Part shown: piece after piece, positions 8,315 through 17,540 of the stretch | How positions within the stretch are numbered: the stretch's first letter is position 1 | Layout of the letters: each line of letters starts with the position of its first letter | Origin: JACCZX01 sp963801035 | GTDB taxonomy: Bacteria; Pseudomonadota; Gammaproteobacteria; Burkholderiales; Burkholderiaceae_F | DNA: 64,000 bases | Direction: 5' to 3' | NCBI GenBank assembly: GCA_963801035.1 | Contig: CAWDDF010000003.1 | Location: forward strand, 496,001-560,000 | Translations under genes and position numbers: made by a program | The notes under the pieces: model-generated | The model's input: the letters and a program-made list of their open reading frames with translations, nothing else | Database searches by the model: none | Told to the model about the DNA's origin: nothing

Positions 8315-10042
8315 CTACGTCCTAGCTGTGTTGCGCCACTTCTGCGTGCGCCGAATCAACGTCCACTCAATAAAAAACACCAGTGCCGTTACCGCAGCCG
8401 AGCTAATGACGATTAACGTCGCCATTGCGGCCGCCGAGCCAATCGCGCCCGCCTCGTCGAGCTGCAAAATAGAAACCGCCGCCAATGTCGTCTTCGGCGA
8501 ATACAAGAACACGACCGCCGATATTGTCGTCATCGCGTTGACAAAATAGTAGCGGCCAATATCCAGTATCGATGGTAGGCAAACCGGCACGGTCACGCGC
8601 CAGAATGTTTTGTAGAAGGGCACTTTCAGAGACGCCGACACCGACTCGAACTCGCGGTCGATCTGATTCAGCGCCGTCACCGCCGTCAGATGGCTGGAGG
8701 AGTAAAAGTGGATCAGCGTCGAAATGACGAGGATCGCCATTGTCCCGTACAAGAAATTCAGCGGGTTTGCCGGCGCGTTAAAAAACAGGATGTAGCCGAT
8801 CCCAAGTACCAGCCCGGGCACCGCCATCGGCAGCATCGCCTGCAATCGAATCAACGGTCGCAACAATTCGGCGCCACGTGTTTTCTCCAGCCAGTACGCC
8901 CCCGCGAAAGTAATTGCTGCGCCCAGCACGCCACAGATAAGCGCCATTGTCAGGCTGTTCCGATACGCGTGTTCGATCCCTGCCTCTTCAAAACCGTACG
9001 TGTAGTGAGTCAGTGTCAGTGACAGGTTATATGGCCACAACTTGACGACCGAACCGAACGCCGCCATGCCGATCACGAGCAACAACAGCGCGGACATCAG
9101 CACGACGAACGCCAGCAACGTACGGTCGCGCCCGCGGGAAGGGCGTGCCTGGTACGGCACGCTGCGTGCCGTCAAAAGAGCCTGCTGCTTGCGCCTTACC
9201 GCGTGATCGATCAGAAACGCTGCAACTGCAGGCAGCAGCAGCACGAGCCCTACGACCGCGCCCATTGAAAAGTTTTGCTGACCGATCACCTGCTTGTAGA
9301 TATCAACCGCAAGCACATTGGCGTTGCCGCCGATCACTTTCGGCACACCGAACTCTGACACCGCCATCGTGAACACGACCATGCTCGCGGATATAAGACC
9401 GTATTTGGCGCCGGGAAGCGTGATCGTCATGAACTTCCGGCGCTCGCTGGTGCCGAGCGAATCGGCTGCCTCGTACAAGCGTGCGTCGGACAGCGCGAGC
9501 GCTGCCATCAAAATCATCACTGCGTGCGGGAATGATGCAAAGGTCATTGCCAACACCATGCCGGGCATGCCGTAAATCGACTGCAAGCCAACCCATCCAA
9601 GCATGAACTTCAATGCACCTTGATTACCAAACAGATAAATGAATGAGATGGCCGCCAGGAGTGAAGGCGCGAGAATCGGGATCATCGCGATGTTGCGCCA
9701 CACACCCTTGTATGGGATGCAACTGCGCTGAATCGCGTAGGCAAACAGAAAAGCGAGCGGCACCGTGACCAACGTTGTTAGCAGCGCAAACGTCAGGGTG
9801 TTCCACGTCGACCGCGCCAAGGCGGGCGACTGGACGTATTGAATGAAGTTCGCCAGGCCGACAAAGTCGCCGGCACGGTCCTCGACGCTGCGCGCGAAAA
9901 TCATCGCCAGCGGCACGGTCAGGAAAACGAACAGCGCAAGCACCAGCAGCACAATTCCACCGCGCGCCGCCAGCGCCTCACCGGCGAGCGCCAATCGCGA
10001 CGGAGCACCAACGCCGCGCGACGGCAGGGCGATGGCGCTCAT
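8315..10042 (-). CDS. 2-aminoethylphosphonate ABC transporter, fused permease
   Basis: 575 residues holding two binding-protein-dependent permease domains in one chain, each of about six membrane segments with an EAA-type loop (EAADSLGTSERRKF in the first; FESVSASLKVPFYKTF in the second). Iron(III)/phosphonate-type importers often have this fused form in place of the separate PhnU and PhnV. It overlaps phnT by four bases (ATGA) and precedes phnW by 11 bases, so the three are translationally linked. The substrate assignment rests on the operon. Confidence 0.9.
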   Translation of the reverse strand: MSAIALPSRGVGAPSRLALAGEALAARGGIVLLVLALFVFLTVPLAMIFARSVEDRAGDFVGLANFIQYVQSPALARSTWNTLTFALLTTLVTVPLAFLFAYAIQRSCIPYKGVWRNIAMIPILAPSLLAAISFIYLFGNQGALKFMLGWVGLQSIYGMPGMVLAMTFASFPHAVMILMAALALSDARLYEAADSLGTSERRKFMTITLPGAKYGLISASMVVFTMAVSEFGVPKVIGGNANVLAVDIYKQVIGQQNFSMGAVVGLVLLLPAVAAFLIDHAVRRKQQALLTARSVPYQARPSRGRDRTLLAFVVLMSALLLLVIGMAAFGSVVKLWPYNLSLTLTHYTYGFEEAGIEHAYRNSLTMALICGVLGAAITFAGAYWLEKTRGAELLRPLIRLQAMLPMAVPGLVLGIGYILFFNAPANPLNFLYGTMAILVISTLIHFYSSSHLTAVTALNQIDREFESVSASLKVPFYKTFWRVTVPVCLPSILDIGRYYFVNAMTTISAVVFLYSPKTTLAAVSILQLDEAGAIGSAAAMATLIVISSAAVTALVFFIEWTLIRRTQKWRNTART

Positions 10043-11145
10043 ATCGCCTGCTTGGCAGCGCCGTCCGCAAACACGCGCACTCGGTCTACTCGCAGCGCGA
10101 TGTCGACTTCGACTCCTTCGCGAACACCCAAATCGTGCATCTGATTCAGCGAATACGAAATCAGCATCGACTGGCCGAGCGCTTCACTGCGCAGCTCAGC
10201 CAGGCAAAACGTGCCTAGGTAATCGATATGCGCAATGCGTCCGCGCAGCCGGTTCGGCAAGCTAGCGATGTCGCCTTCAACATGCCGATCTTCGGGTCGC
10301 ATATAAATGCGAACCGCTTCACCGGCCGCATTGCCCGCCCCATTTTCAAGTCCGGGCAAAGTGAGATCGACGCTGCCGACCCGATATTGCCCATTGCCCA
10401 GTGAAGTCGCCTTCAGAACATTCACTTTGCCGAGAAAGTCGGCCACGAACGGCGTCGCAGCACGCTCATAAACCTCGCTGGCAGTTCCTACTTGTTCGAT
10501 GACACCATCGTTCATCACGACGACGCGATCGGCCATCGACAGCGCCTCCTCCTGATCGTGCGTCACCATGATCGTCGTCACGCGGAGCCGGCGCTGCAGT
10601 TGGCGAATCTCGCCGCGCAACCTTTCGCGTACCTTCGCATCGAGCGCCGACAATGGTTCGTCAAGCAGCAGCAGGCTCGGCGATGTTGCCAGCGCACGCG
10701 CCAGCGCGACGCGCTGCTGCTGGCCGCCCGACATCTGGCTCGGATACTTCGCGCCGGCATCGGGCAGGCCGACCAGCGCCAACAGTTCACTGACGCGCGC
10801 GGTCACTTCGGCGCGCCCCTTGCGCCGGTTTACCAGTCCGTACGCGACGTTCTGCGCGACTGTCAGATTGGGAAACAGCGCGTACGACTGGAACACGATG
10901 CCGTAATCGCGCGCCGCAGGCGGCGCATTCGACACATCGATACCATTTTGCAAAATGCGGCCACTGGTTTGCTGCTCCAGTCCCGCAATGATTCGCAGCA
11001 GCGTAGTTTTGCCGCACCCGGACGGGCCGAGAAAACAAACCAGTTCGCCTGGTTCGATCGTCAGATTGATCGAATTCAGCGCAACGAAACTGCCGAAAGT
11101 CTTGTTGACTCCCTCAAGTCGAACCGCAGCTTCGTTGATAGTCAT
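10039..11145 (-). CDS. phnT: 2-aminoethylphosphonate ABC transporter, ATP-binding protein
   Basis: 368 residues. Walker A GPSGCGKTT is at 40-48, then the Q-loop FQSYALFP, signature MSGGQQQRVALARAL, Walker B LLLLDEPLSALD and H-loop VTHDQEEA, followed by a C-terminal TOBE-type domain of about 130 residues. This is the spermidine/iron subfamily layout used by PhnT. It energises the fused permease encoded next to it. The start lies 78 bases after the phnS stop, beyond two strong hairpins, so its level relative to phnS is probably set after transcription. Confidence 0.93.
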   Translation of the reverse strand: MTINEAAVRLEGVNKTFGSFVALNSINLTIEPGELVCFLGPSGCGKTTLLRIIAGLEQQTSGRILQNGIDVSNAPPAARDYGIVFQSYALFPNLTVAQNVAYGLVNRRKGRAEVTARVSELLALVGLPDAGAKYPSQMSGGQQQRVALARALATSPSLLLLDEPLSALDAKVRERLRGEIRQLQRRLRVTTIMVTHDQEEALSMADRVVVMNDGVIEQVGTASEVYERAATPFVADFLGKVNVLKATSLGNGQYRVGSVDLTLPGLENGAGNAAGEAVRIYMRPEDRHVEGDIASLPNRLRGRIAHIDYLGTFCLAELRSEALGQSMLISYSLNQMHDLGVREGVEVDIALRVDRVRVFADGAAKQAI

Positions 11146-11158
11146 ACCCTCAAAGAAC

Positions 11159-11223
11159 CGCCGGGTTGAACCTTCAGTTCGAACCCGGCGAGTTATTTCC
11201 GCGGCGGAGCCGTCGGAAATAAC
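11159..11223 (-). promoter_or_regulatory. two back-to-back hairpins between phnS and phnT
   Basis: Hairpin 1 starts at the base next to the phnS stop codon: arms GTTATTTCCG (11192-11201) and CGGAAATAAC (11214-11223) pair perfectly, and the loop can add CGGC/GCCG. Hairpin 2 has arms CGCCGGGTT (11159-11167) and AACCCGGCG (11182-11190), also perfect, with an inner GAAC/GTTC extension. Only base 11191 separates them. No run of U follows either stem in the direction of transcription, so these are more likely mRNA-stabilising or processing structures than terminators. Such structures commonly raise binding-protein output over that of the transporter genes. Confidence 0.7.
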
Positions 11224-12255
11224 CTACTTGGGCGCAGCCTTGCTCCCGTAACGCTTTTCCCACTCGGCCAGGATGCGATCGCGATTCTTCGCCGCCCATG
11301 CAAAATCGTTCTTCACCAGTCGGCTCGCATAGTCGGCGGGCACGTTCGGCAGCGGCTTCGACATCGCAGGCACCGCCACGATCGCAAAATTGTTCGCATA
11401 CAGCCCCATCGCTTCGTCGGTCACCGACCAGTCGACCAGCTTCTGCGCGGCAGCCATGTTTTTAGTGCCTTTGTGGATCCCAATCGCTTCCAAATCCCAG
11501 CCGAGACCTTCTTTCGGAAACACCAGGTCGATCGGCGCGCCACGCGCTTTTTCGCGGTTGGCGCGGTATTCAAAAGAAATGCCGACGACGTATTCGCCCG
11601 CGGCAGCCGCTGCGCACGGGCGCGAACCCGAGTGCATGTATTGCGCGATGTTCTCGTGCAGGCCGTCCATGTACTTCCAGCCGTCAGCCTCGCCCCACAT
11701 CTGCAGCCATGCAGAAACGTCGAAGAACCCGGTGCCCGAAGATGCCGGGTGCGGCATCACGATCTGACCTTTGTAAACGGGCTTGGTTAGATCACGCCAC
11801 GTTTCCGGCTTCGGGATATTGCGCTTCGCGCCCTCTGCAGTGTTGTAGCAAATCGTGGCGCCCCACACGTCCATCCCGACCCACGTTGGAGGATTCTTGG
11901 GATCGCGATACTGCGCCGAAATACGATTCAGACCCGCCGGCGCGTACGGCACCAGCATGCCTTCATTGTCAAAAATGGCCATGCTGGTCGCAGCCAAACC
12001 CATCACGACGTCGGCCTTCGGATTGGCCTTTTCGGCAAGCAGCTTCGCTGTCACGATGCCGGTGGAGTCGCGCACCCAGGTGATCTCAATATTCGGATTG
12101 GCCTTCTCGAAGCCTTCTTTGTAGGCCTTCAGCTGATCGGTCTCGAGTGCGGTGTAGACGGTCAGCTGCGTCTTCTGCGCGAACGCGCCGCACGCAAAGA
12201 CCGATAGCGCTGCGGCCGCAAGCAACTTGCCGGCCGTGATGGAAACAAATTTCAT
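11224..12255 (-). CDS. phnS: 2-aminoethylphosphonate ABC transporter, periplasmic binding protein
   Basis: 343 residues with a signal peptide ending AFA before QKTQLTVYTALETDQ. The YTALE opening, the GLAATSMAIFDNEG and YNTAEGAKRNIPKPETW stretches belong to the iron(III)/phosphonate type binding-protein family. A strong AAGGAGA lies just upstream of the ATG. It is the first gene of the leftward arm and reads away from the gntR gene. The ligand, 2-aminoethylphosphonate, is inferred from phnW and from the known partnership of this family with phnT and the fused permease. Confidence 0.92.
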   Translation of the reverse strand: MKFVSITAGKLLAAAALSVFACGAFAQKTQLTVYTALETDQLKAYKEGFEKANPNIEITWVRDSTGIVTAKLLAEKANPKADVVMGLAATSMAIFDNEGMLVPYAPAGLNRISAQYRDPKNPPTWVGMDVWGATICYNTAEGAKRNIPKPETWRDLTKPVYKGQIVMPHPASSGTGFFDVSAWLQMWGEADGWKYMDGLHENIAQYMHSGSRPCAAAAAGEYVVGISFEYRANREKARGAPIDLVFPKEGLGWDLEAIGIHKGTKNMAAAQKLVDWSVTDEAMGLYANNFAIVAVPAMSKPLPNVPADYASRLVKNDFAWAAKNRDRILAEWEKRYGSKAAPK

Positions 12256-12365
12256 CGACTTCTCCTTGAGGGCAAAACGACCGGACAGACTAGATTTGAA
12301 GATTGACTTGCTGGTGACAGCCAGTCTAGGCAGGCTCGATTTTGGGTGTCAATTGTTTTTTGCAT

Positions 12366-12395
12366 ATTGTCGACAATTAACCGTTCGTCGGTTAA
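12366..12395. promoter_or_regulatory. two abutting palindromes in the phnS/gntR divergent promoter
   Basis: ATTGTCGACAAT (12366-12377) is a perfect 12-base palindrome of the TTGT-ACAA type bound by FadR/FCD-family GntR regulators. Next to it, TTAACCG (12377-12383) and CGGTTAA (12389-12395) form an exact inverted repeat with a 5-base centre, ending nine bases before the gntR ATG. Position and symmetry suggest operators for the adjacent regulator controlling both arms and itself. Which of the two is bound is not known. Confidence 0.55.
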
Positions 12396-12404
12396 GCTGC
12401 GCCC

Positions 12405-13169
12405 ATGAGTGATCGTGCCCGCGCCAACGGCAACTCGACGGTGCATGCCGCGCCCTTTAGTGCCGCGCCGCCCAGCATCGCGATGCTGCGCTCTGCCTCA
12501 CTTTCGAGCGCCGCACAGCACGAAATCGAACGCATGATTCTCGAGGGCGAAATCAAAGCCGGAGCCAAACTTACCGAAGCGTGGCTTTCCGAACGCTTGG
12601 GAGTTTCCCGCGGTCCGATCAGAGAAGCTTTCCGAATGCTGGAAGAAGCGGGGCTCGTCCGGCAGGAAAAAAACCGCGGCGTGTTCGTGCGCGAGATTCC
12701 GCTCGAAGAGGCGCTTGAAATTTTCGATCTGCGCGCCGCGATGGACGAACTGGTAGGCCGCCGCCTAGCCGAATCGATCACGCCCGAACAGATGAAGACG
12801 GTGCGCGCCGTTGTCGAGAAAATGGACGCTGCTGCCCGTGCCGGCGACGCTGACGCGTATCACGTGCTGAATTTGCAGTTCCACGATGCGCTGGTCGAGT
12901 ACGCAGGCAACCGCAAGCTGGCGGGCGTTTATCGCAAGCTGGTCAAGGAACTTGCGCTCTATCGGCGGCGGAACCTCCGGGACGAAGCGGTCTTGCCGCA
13001 TTCGGCAGCCGAGCATCGCGCAATTTTGAAAGCGATCGCTTCGGGTGACGCTGAGCACGCCGGCGAAACGATGTACGAGCACGTGATCGAGAGTAAACAG
13101 CGCGCTTTGCATGGAAGTGCCGTGAAGCCAAAGGCGCGCGCAAGATCGACGAAGAAAGTTCGGGTATGA
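12405..13169 (+). CDS. GntR-family (FadR/FCD type) regulator of the phosphonate locus
   Basis: 254 residues. An N-terminal tail of about 35 residues is followed by a winged helix (ILEGEIKAGAKLTEAWLSERLGVSRGPIREAF, the classic GntR spacing) and an all-helical FCD ligand domain with metal-binding-type residues (FHDALVEYAGN; HRAILKAIASGDAEHAGETM). The C-terminal tail is basic. It starts the rightward arm, four bases before phnA, and shares its promoter with phnS, the usual place for the phosphonate-utilisation GntR regulator. The inducer could be 2-aminoethylphosphonate or a breakdown product. Repressor or activator action cannot be told. Confidence 0.88.
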   Translation: MSDRARANGNSTVHAAPFSAAPPSIAMLRSASLSSAAQHEIERMILEGEIKAGAKLTEAWLSERLGVSRGPIREAFRMLEEAGLVRQEKNRGVFVREIPLEEALEIFDLRAAMDELVGRRLAESITPEQMKTVRAVVEKMDAAARAGDADAYHVLNLQFHDALVEYAGNRKLAGVYRKLVKELALYRRRNLRDEAVLPHSAAEHRAILKAIASGDAEHAGETMYEHVIESKQRALHGSAVKPKARARSTKKVRV

Positions 13170-13173
13170 ACCA

Positions 13174-14403
13174 ATGATCACCAACGGCAGCGGGCTGGAA
13201 GTCAACGGCCGTCGGTACGCTGTGCCGAAGCAGCCGACCGTCGTTATCTGCGTCGACGGCTGCGAGCCGGATTACATCGCACAGGCGGTAGCGGGCGGGC
13301 AAATGCCGCATCTGAAGCGAGTGTTATCCGAAGGCACCGCGCTGCTCGCGGATTGCGTCGTGCCGAGTTTCACCAATCCGAACAATCTTTCGATCGTGAC
13401 CGGGGTGCCCCCTTCAGTACACGGCATCTGCGGCAATACGTTGTTCGACGTTGAAGCCAACGCCGAAGTGATGATGAACGACCCGAAATGGCTTCGCGCG
13501 CCAACAATTCTGGCCGCAATCGCGGACGCTGGTCGCTCTGTGGCGGTGGTGACGGCGAAAGACAAGCTGCGGCGGCTGCTGGGCCATAAATTGCGCGGCA
13601 TCTGCTTCTCCGCAGAAAAGGCAGATCAAGCCACGGTGCAGGAAAACGGTATCGACGGCGTCGTCTCGCTGGTCGGCATGCCAGTGCCCGATGTGTATAG
13701 CGCCGAGTTGTCCGAATTCGTATTCGCGGCCGGAGTCAAGCTGATCAAGAGGCAACGTCCAGATCTGCTCTATTTATCGACGACCGACTACGTTCAACAC
13801 AAGCACGCGCCCGGTGATGAGCAAGCGAACCGCTTCTATGCGATGTTCGATCGTTACCTGGGCGAGCTCGACGCACTGGGTGCGGTGTTTGTCGTCACCG
13901 CAGACCATGGCATGAATGCCAAGACGCGTCTCGACGCGAGTCCGAACGTGATTTATCTGCAAGACTTGCTCGATGGCTGGCTTGGCCGCGAGCGTTCGCG
14001 CGTGATCCTGCCGATCACCGATCCGTATGTCGTCCATCACGGCGCGCTTGGTTCATTTGCCACGATCTATCTGCCGGCGGATGTCATTAGCGGCGTGATT
14101 GATCAACTGCGCACGCTGCTTGGAATCGAAGTGGTGCTGCCGCGCGCCGAAGCAGCGCAGCGCTTCGAGCTGCCCCCCGATCGCATCGGCGACATCGTCG
14201 TCGTGTCCGAGCGCAGCTTCGTGCTCGGCACGAGCCGTAGTCGGCACGACCTGTCTCAGCTCGAGCTGCCGCTGCGCTCGCACGGCGGCATTTCTGAGCA
14301 ACGTGTGCCGCTGATCATCAATCGCCGAATCGAAGGGCTCGATGCAAATCGGCGCTGGCGCAACTTCGACGCTTTCGACCTTGCACTGAATTCTGCTCAA
14401 TGA
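13174..14403 (+). CDS. phnA: phosphonoacetate hydrolase
   Basis: Zinc-dependent alkaline-phosphatase-superfamily enzyme that cleaves the C-P bond of phosphonoacetate to acetate and phosphate. The expected metal and nucleophile residues are visible: Asp28 (VDGCEPD), Thr67 (SFTNPNN), Asp205 and His209 (TTDYVQHKH), Asp244-His245 (TADHGMN) and His370 (RSHGGIS). The 409-residue length is typical. It overlaps phnY by four bases, so the last two steps of the pathway are made together. With phnW and phnY it gives a full path from 2-aminoethylphosphonate to phosphate. Confidence 0.96.
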   Translation: MITNGSGLEVNGRRYAVPKQPTVVICVDGCEPDYIAQAVAGGQMPHLKRVLSEGTALLADCVVPSFTNPNNLSIVTGVPPSVHGICGNTLFDVEANAEVMMNDPKWLRAPTILAAIADAGRSVAVVTAKDKLRRLLGHKLRGICFSAEKADQATVQENGIDGVVSLVGMPVPDVYSAELSEFVFAAGVKLIKRQRPDLLYLSTTDYVQHKHAPGDEQANRFYAMFDRYLGELDALGAVFVVTADHGMNAKTRLDASPNVIYLQDLLDGWLGRERSRVILPITDPYVVHHGALGSFATIYLPADVISGVIDQLRTLLGIEVVLPRAEAAQRFELPPDRIGDIVVVSERSFVLGTSRSRHDLSQLELPLRSHGGISEQRVPLIINRRIEGLDANRRWRNFDAFDLALNSAQ

Positions 14404-15839
14404 ACGCACCAAAAGGTCCCGTCCGAACCGAATCGCTGCGTATCGCCGGTCAGAAGGTATCGGGCGAACGTCACTTTGAGGTTCGCTATCCCTACACAGG
14501 CGAAGTGGTCGCGGTCGTTCCGAATGCTTCGGTGGACGACGTGCGCCGCGCGATCGACATCGCTGCGAAGTTTCGCAGCTCGCTGACGCGGCACGATCGC
14601 TACCGCATCCTGATGAAGGCAGGTGAAATCATTGCGAGCCGGCGCGACGAGATCGCACGGCTGATCACGCTCGAATCCGGCCTTTGTTTGAAAGACACGC
14701 TGTACGAAGTGGGCCGAGCCAGCGACGTGCTGCTTTTTTCTGCCAATCAGGCACTGGTCGACGATGGCCAGGTGTTTTCGTGCGATGTCACGCCGCACGG
14801 GCGTAAGCGCAAGGTCTACACGATGCGCGAACCACTGCTCGGGGTCATCACCGCGATCACACCGTTTAACCATCCGCTGAATCAGGTGATACACAAGGTC
14901 GCGCCTGCAATTGCGACCAACAATCGAGTCGTATTGAAGCCAAGCGAAAAGACACCGCTTGCCGCCTACGTGCTTGCAGACATTCTGTACGAGGCGGGTT
15001 TGCCACCGCCAATGCTGTCCGTGATCACCGGCGACCCGCGTGAGATTGCCGACGAGCTGTTAACGAACGCGCAGGTTGATCTGGTGACTTTCACCGGAGG
15101 TGTGGCTATCGGCAAGCTTATTGCTGGTAAGGCGGTCTACAAACGGCAGGTGCTGGAGCTCGGCGGTAACGACCCGATCATCGTGATGGAAGACGCCGAT
15201 CTCGACGAAGCAGCGACGCTTGCCGCCAGCGGCTCGTACAAGAACTCTGGCCAGCGCTGCACGGCAGTGAAGCGGATGCTGGTGCAGTCGAAAGTTGCGG
15301 ATCGATTTGTCGAGCTGCTGCTGCAAAAGACAAAGGCGCTGAAAGTCGGTGACCCGCTCGACCCCTCGACCGACATGGGAACCGTGATCGATGAAGCGGC
15401 TGCAACGCAGTTCGAGCAAAGAGTCAACGAAGCTGTCGCCGGTGGCGCAAGGCTCGTAACCGGCAACGAACGGCGTGGCGCGTTGTATCCACCTACTGTG
15501 GTGGACCGAGTTATGCCGGAAATGACGCTGGTCAAGCAGGAAACGTTCGGCCCGGTGTCGCCCGTGATCCGCTTCGACACCATCGACGATGCAATCGCGA
15601 TCAGCAACTCGACCGCATATGGGCTGTCCTCAGCGGTGTGCACCAATCGGCTCGACTACATAACGCGCTTCGTTTCGGAGTTGCAGGTCGGAACAGTGAA
15701 CGTGCGCGAAGTGCCGGGATACCGGCTGGAACTGACGCCTTTCGGGGGGATCAAGGATTCGGGTTTGGGATACAAGGAAGGTGTGCTCGAAGCGATGAAG
15801 AGCTTTACCAATACCAAGACGTATTCCCTTCCCTGGTAG
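14400..15839 (+). CDS. phnY: phosphonoacetaldehyde dehydrogenase
   Basis: NAD(P)-dependent aldehyde dehydrogenase, 479 residues, oxidising phosphonoacetaldehyde to phosphonoacetate. Asn157 (TPFNHP), Glu253 (VLELGGNDP) and the nucleophile Cys287 (NSGQRCTAV) are in place. The overlap with phnA and nearness to phnW distinguish it from general aldehyde dehydrogenases. This PhnY is not the 2-oxoglutarate oxygenase PhnY* that partners PhnZ. The ATG overlaps the phnA stop as ATGA. Confidence 0.95.
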   Translation: MNAPKGPVRTESLRIAGQKVSGERHFEVRYPYTGEVVAVVPNASVDDVRRAIDIAAKFRSSLTRHDRYRILMKAGEIIASRRDEIARLITLESGLCLKDTLYEVGRASDVLLFSANQALVDDGQVFSCDVTPHGRKRKVYTMREPLLGVITAITPFNHPLNQVIHKVAPAIATNNRVVLKPSEKTPLAAYVLADILYEAGLPPPMLSVITGDPREIADELLTNAQVDLVTFTGGVAIGKLIAGKAVYKRQVLELGGNDPIIVMEDADLDEAATLAASGSYKNSGQRCTAVKRMLVQSKVADRFVELLLQKTKALKVGDPLDPSTDMGTVIDEAAATQFEQRVNEAVAGGARLVTGNERRGALYPPTVVDRVMPEMTLVKQETFGPVSPVIRFDTIDDAIAISNSTAYGLSSAVCTNRLDYITRFVSELQVGTVNVREVPGYRLELTPFGGIKDSGLGYKEGVLEAMKSFTNTKTYSLPW

Positions 15840-15845
15840 CTGTCG

Positions 15846-17537
15846 ATGCAAACGTTATTGAACCTGCTGGCTGCGATTGCATTGCTCGTCTGGGGCACGC
15901 ACATCGTCCGCAGCGGTGTCCTGCGTGTGTACGGCGCCAACCTGCGGCAGGTATTACGGCGTAGCGTTGGAAATCGCGGCACCAGCTTTGCCGCCGGCGT
16001 CGGAGTGACCGGGCTTCTGCAAAGCTCGACGGCGACCGCGCTGCTCGCCTCATCGTTCGTGTCGCAAGGAATGATCACGACTGCCGCTGCGTTAGCGGTG
16101 ATGCTCGGCGCCGATGTCGGCACCGCTTTAATGGTGCAATTTTTCTCGCTGAACTTGGCGTGGCTGGCGCCTTTGCTGATTGTGGCGGGCGTCGTCGTTT
16201 ACTTATCGAAGAAGAACGAGCGCGCCGGGCAGATCGGCAAGATCGTGCTTGGGCTCGGCGTGATGATTCTCGCCCTGCAGATGATTACGGCCGCCACGGC
16301 GCCGCTTACCCAGGCCTCTGGCGTACGCGTGCTGTTCGGACAGCTTTCGGGTGACCTGCTGCTCGACGTGTTGATCGGCGCGCTGCTCGTCGTGGTCTCG
16401 TATTCAAGCCTCGCGGTCGTGTTGCTGGTTGCCACGCTGGCGGCTACGCACGTGGTGCCAATTGAAGTCGCGCTACCGATCGTGCTCGGCGCCAACCTCG
16501 GAAGCGGCCTCCTCGCCTTGCTGACGACGTGGAAAGCAGACGCCGTCGCGCGCCGCGTGCCGCTTGGAAATTTCCTATTCAAGGCGGCCGGCGTCGCACC
16601 AGCCGTGCTGGCACTACCCTTGGTCACCCCCTATTTGCTGCAGCTGCAGGACGATCCGCAGCAACTGGTTGTGCAGTTTCACTTGCTGTTCAACATCGTG
16701 CTGGCGATCGTGTTTATTCGATTCACCGAGCGGTTCGCTTCGATTACGGAACGCTGGCTGCCGGCGCCGCGAGCGACCGACACTCTCGGTCAGCCGAAAT
16801 ACCTGGACCCGGTCGCACTCGACACGCCGGCGCTTGCGCTCGGAAACGCAGCACGCGAGGCAATTCGCCTTGCCGATACGGTGCACGAGATGTTGACCGG
16901 GTTGCTAACCGTTCTGAAGACGAATGACCTGTCGCTGATGGAGGCACTACGGCGCAAGGACGATGAAATCGATCGAATTTATTCGGCTATCAAGCGCTAT
17001 CTCGCGCAGGTCAGCCGCGAAGCACTAGAAGCGAACGAAGCGCGGCGCTGGACGGAGATCATTCAATTCACGATCAACCTCGAGCATATCGGCGACATCA
17101 TCGAGCGTTTGCTTCTCGATATCGCGCAGCGAAAGATCCAGCACAGGCTTTCGTTCTCCGCCGCAGGCATGAACGAGATCAGCGATCTTCACGCGCGACT
17201 TGCCGCCAACCTGCAATTGGCCGTTGCCGTGTTTTTAAACGGAGACTTGAAATCGGCGCAGCGGTTGATCACCGAGAAAGTAGCGTTCCGAGAGCTCGAA
17301 CTACGCTACGCTGACCATCATCTTCGCCGGCTTTTCGAGAATACTCAGGAGTCGGTTGAAACCAGCTCGCTGCACCTGGATCTATTGTCAGACTTCAAGC
17401 GCATCAACTCGCTGATCTGCTCTGTTTCGTACCCGATTCTGGAATCGGCTGGCGTACTGGCGAAGACGCGTGTCATGGCCGAGCAGCAACCGAGCTTGTT
17501 CAACACCAAAGGGCCTGCGGCTAACGAGGTCCCTTAG
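15846..17537 (+). CDS. Na/phosphate cotransporter with PhoU-like C-terminus
   Basis: 563 residues. The first 320 or so hold two Na/Pi-cotransporter repeats with the family QSSTATALL motif (GLLQSSTATALLASSFV) and its partner GANLGSGLLALL. The remaining part is helical and PhoU-like (EAIRLADTVHEML to FKRINSLICS). This is the YjbB/NptA group; the E. coli member is reported to export phosphate. It begins six bases after phnY and is followed after three bases by the HD gene, so it is firmly in the phosphonate operon. A plausible job is to release surplus phosphate made by PhnA. Direction of transport is inference. Confidence 0.9.
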   Translation: MQTLLNLLAAIALLVWGTHIVRSGVLRVYGANLRQVLRRSVGNRGTSFAAGVGVTGLLQSSTATALLASSFVSQGMITTAAALAVMLGADVGTALMVQFFSLNLAWLAPLLIVAGVVVYLSKKNERAGQIGKIVLGLGVMILALQMITAATAPLTQASGVRVLFGQLSGDLLLDVLIGALLVVVSYSSLAVVLLVATLAATHVVPIEVALPIVLGANLGSGLLALLTTWKADAVARRVPLGNFLFKAAGVAPAVLALPLVTPYLLQLQDDPQQLVVQFHLLFNIVLAIVFIRFTERFASITERWLPAPRATDTLGQPKYLDPVALDTPALALGNAAREAIRLADTVHEMLTGLLTVLKTNDLSLMEALRRKDDEIDRIYSAIKRYLAQVSREALEANEARRWTEIIQFTINLEHIGDIIERLLLDIAQRKIQHRLSFSAAGMNEISDLHARLAANLQLAVAVFLNGDLKSAQRLITEKVAFRELELRYADHHLRRLFENTQESVETSSLHLDLLSDFKRINSLICSVSYPILESAGVLAKTRVMAEQQPSLFNTKGPAANEVP

Positions 17538-17540
17538 CGC

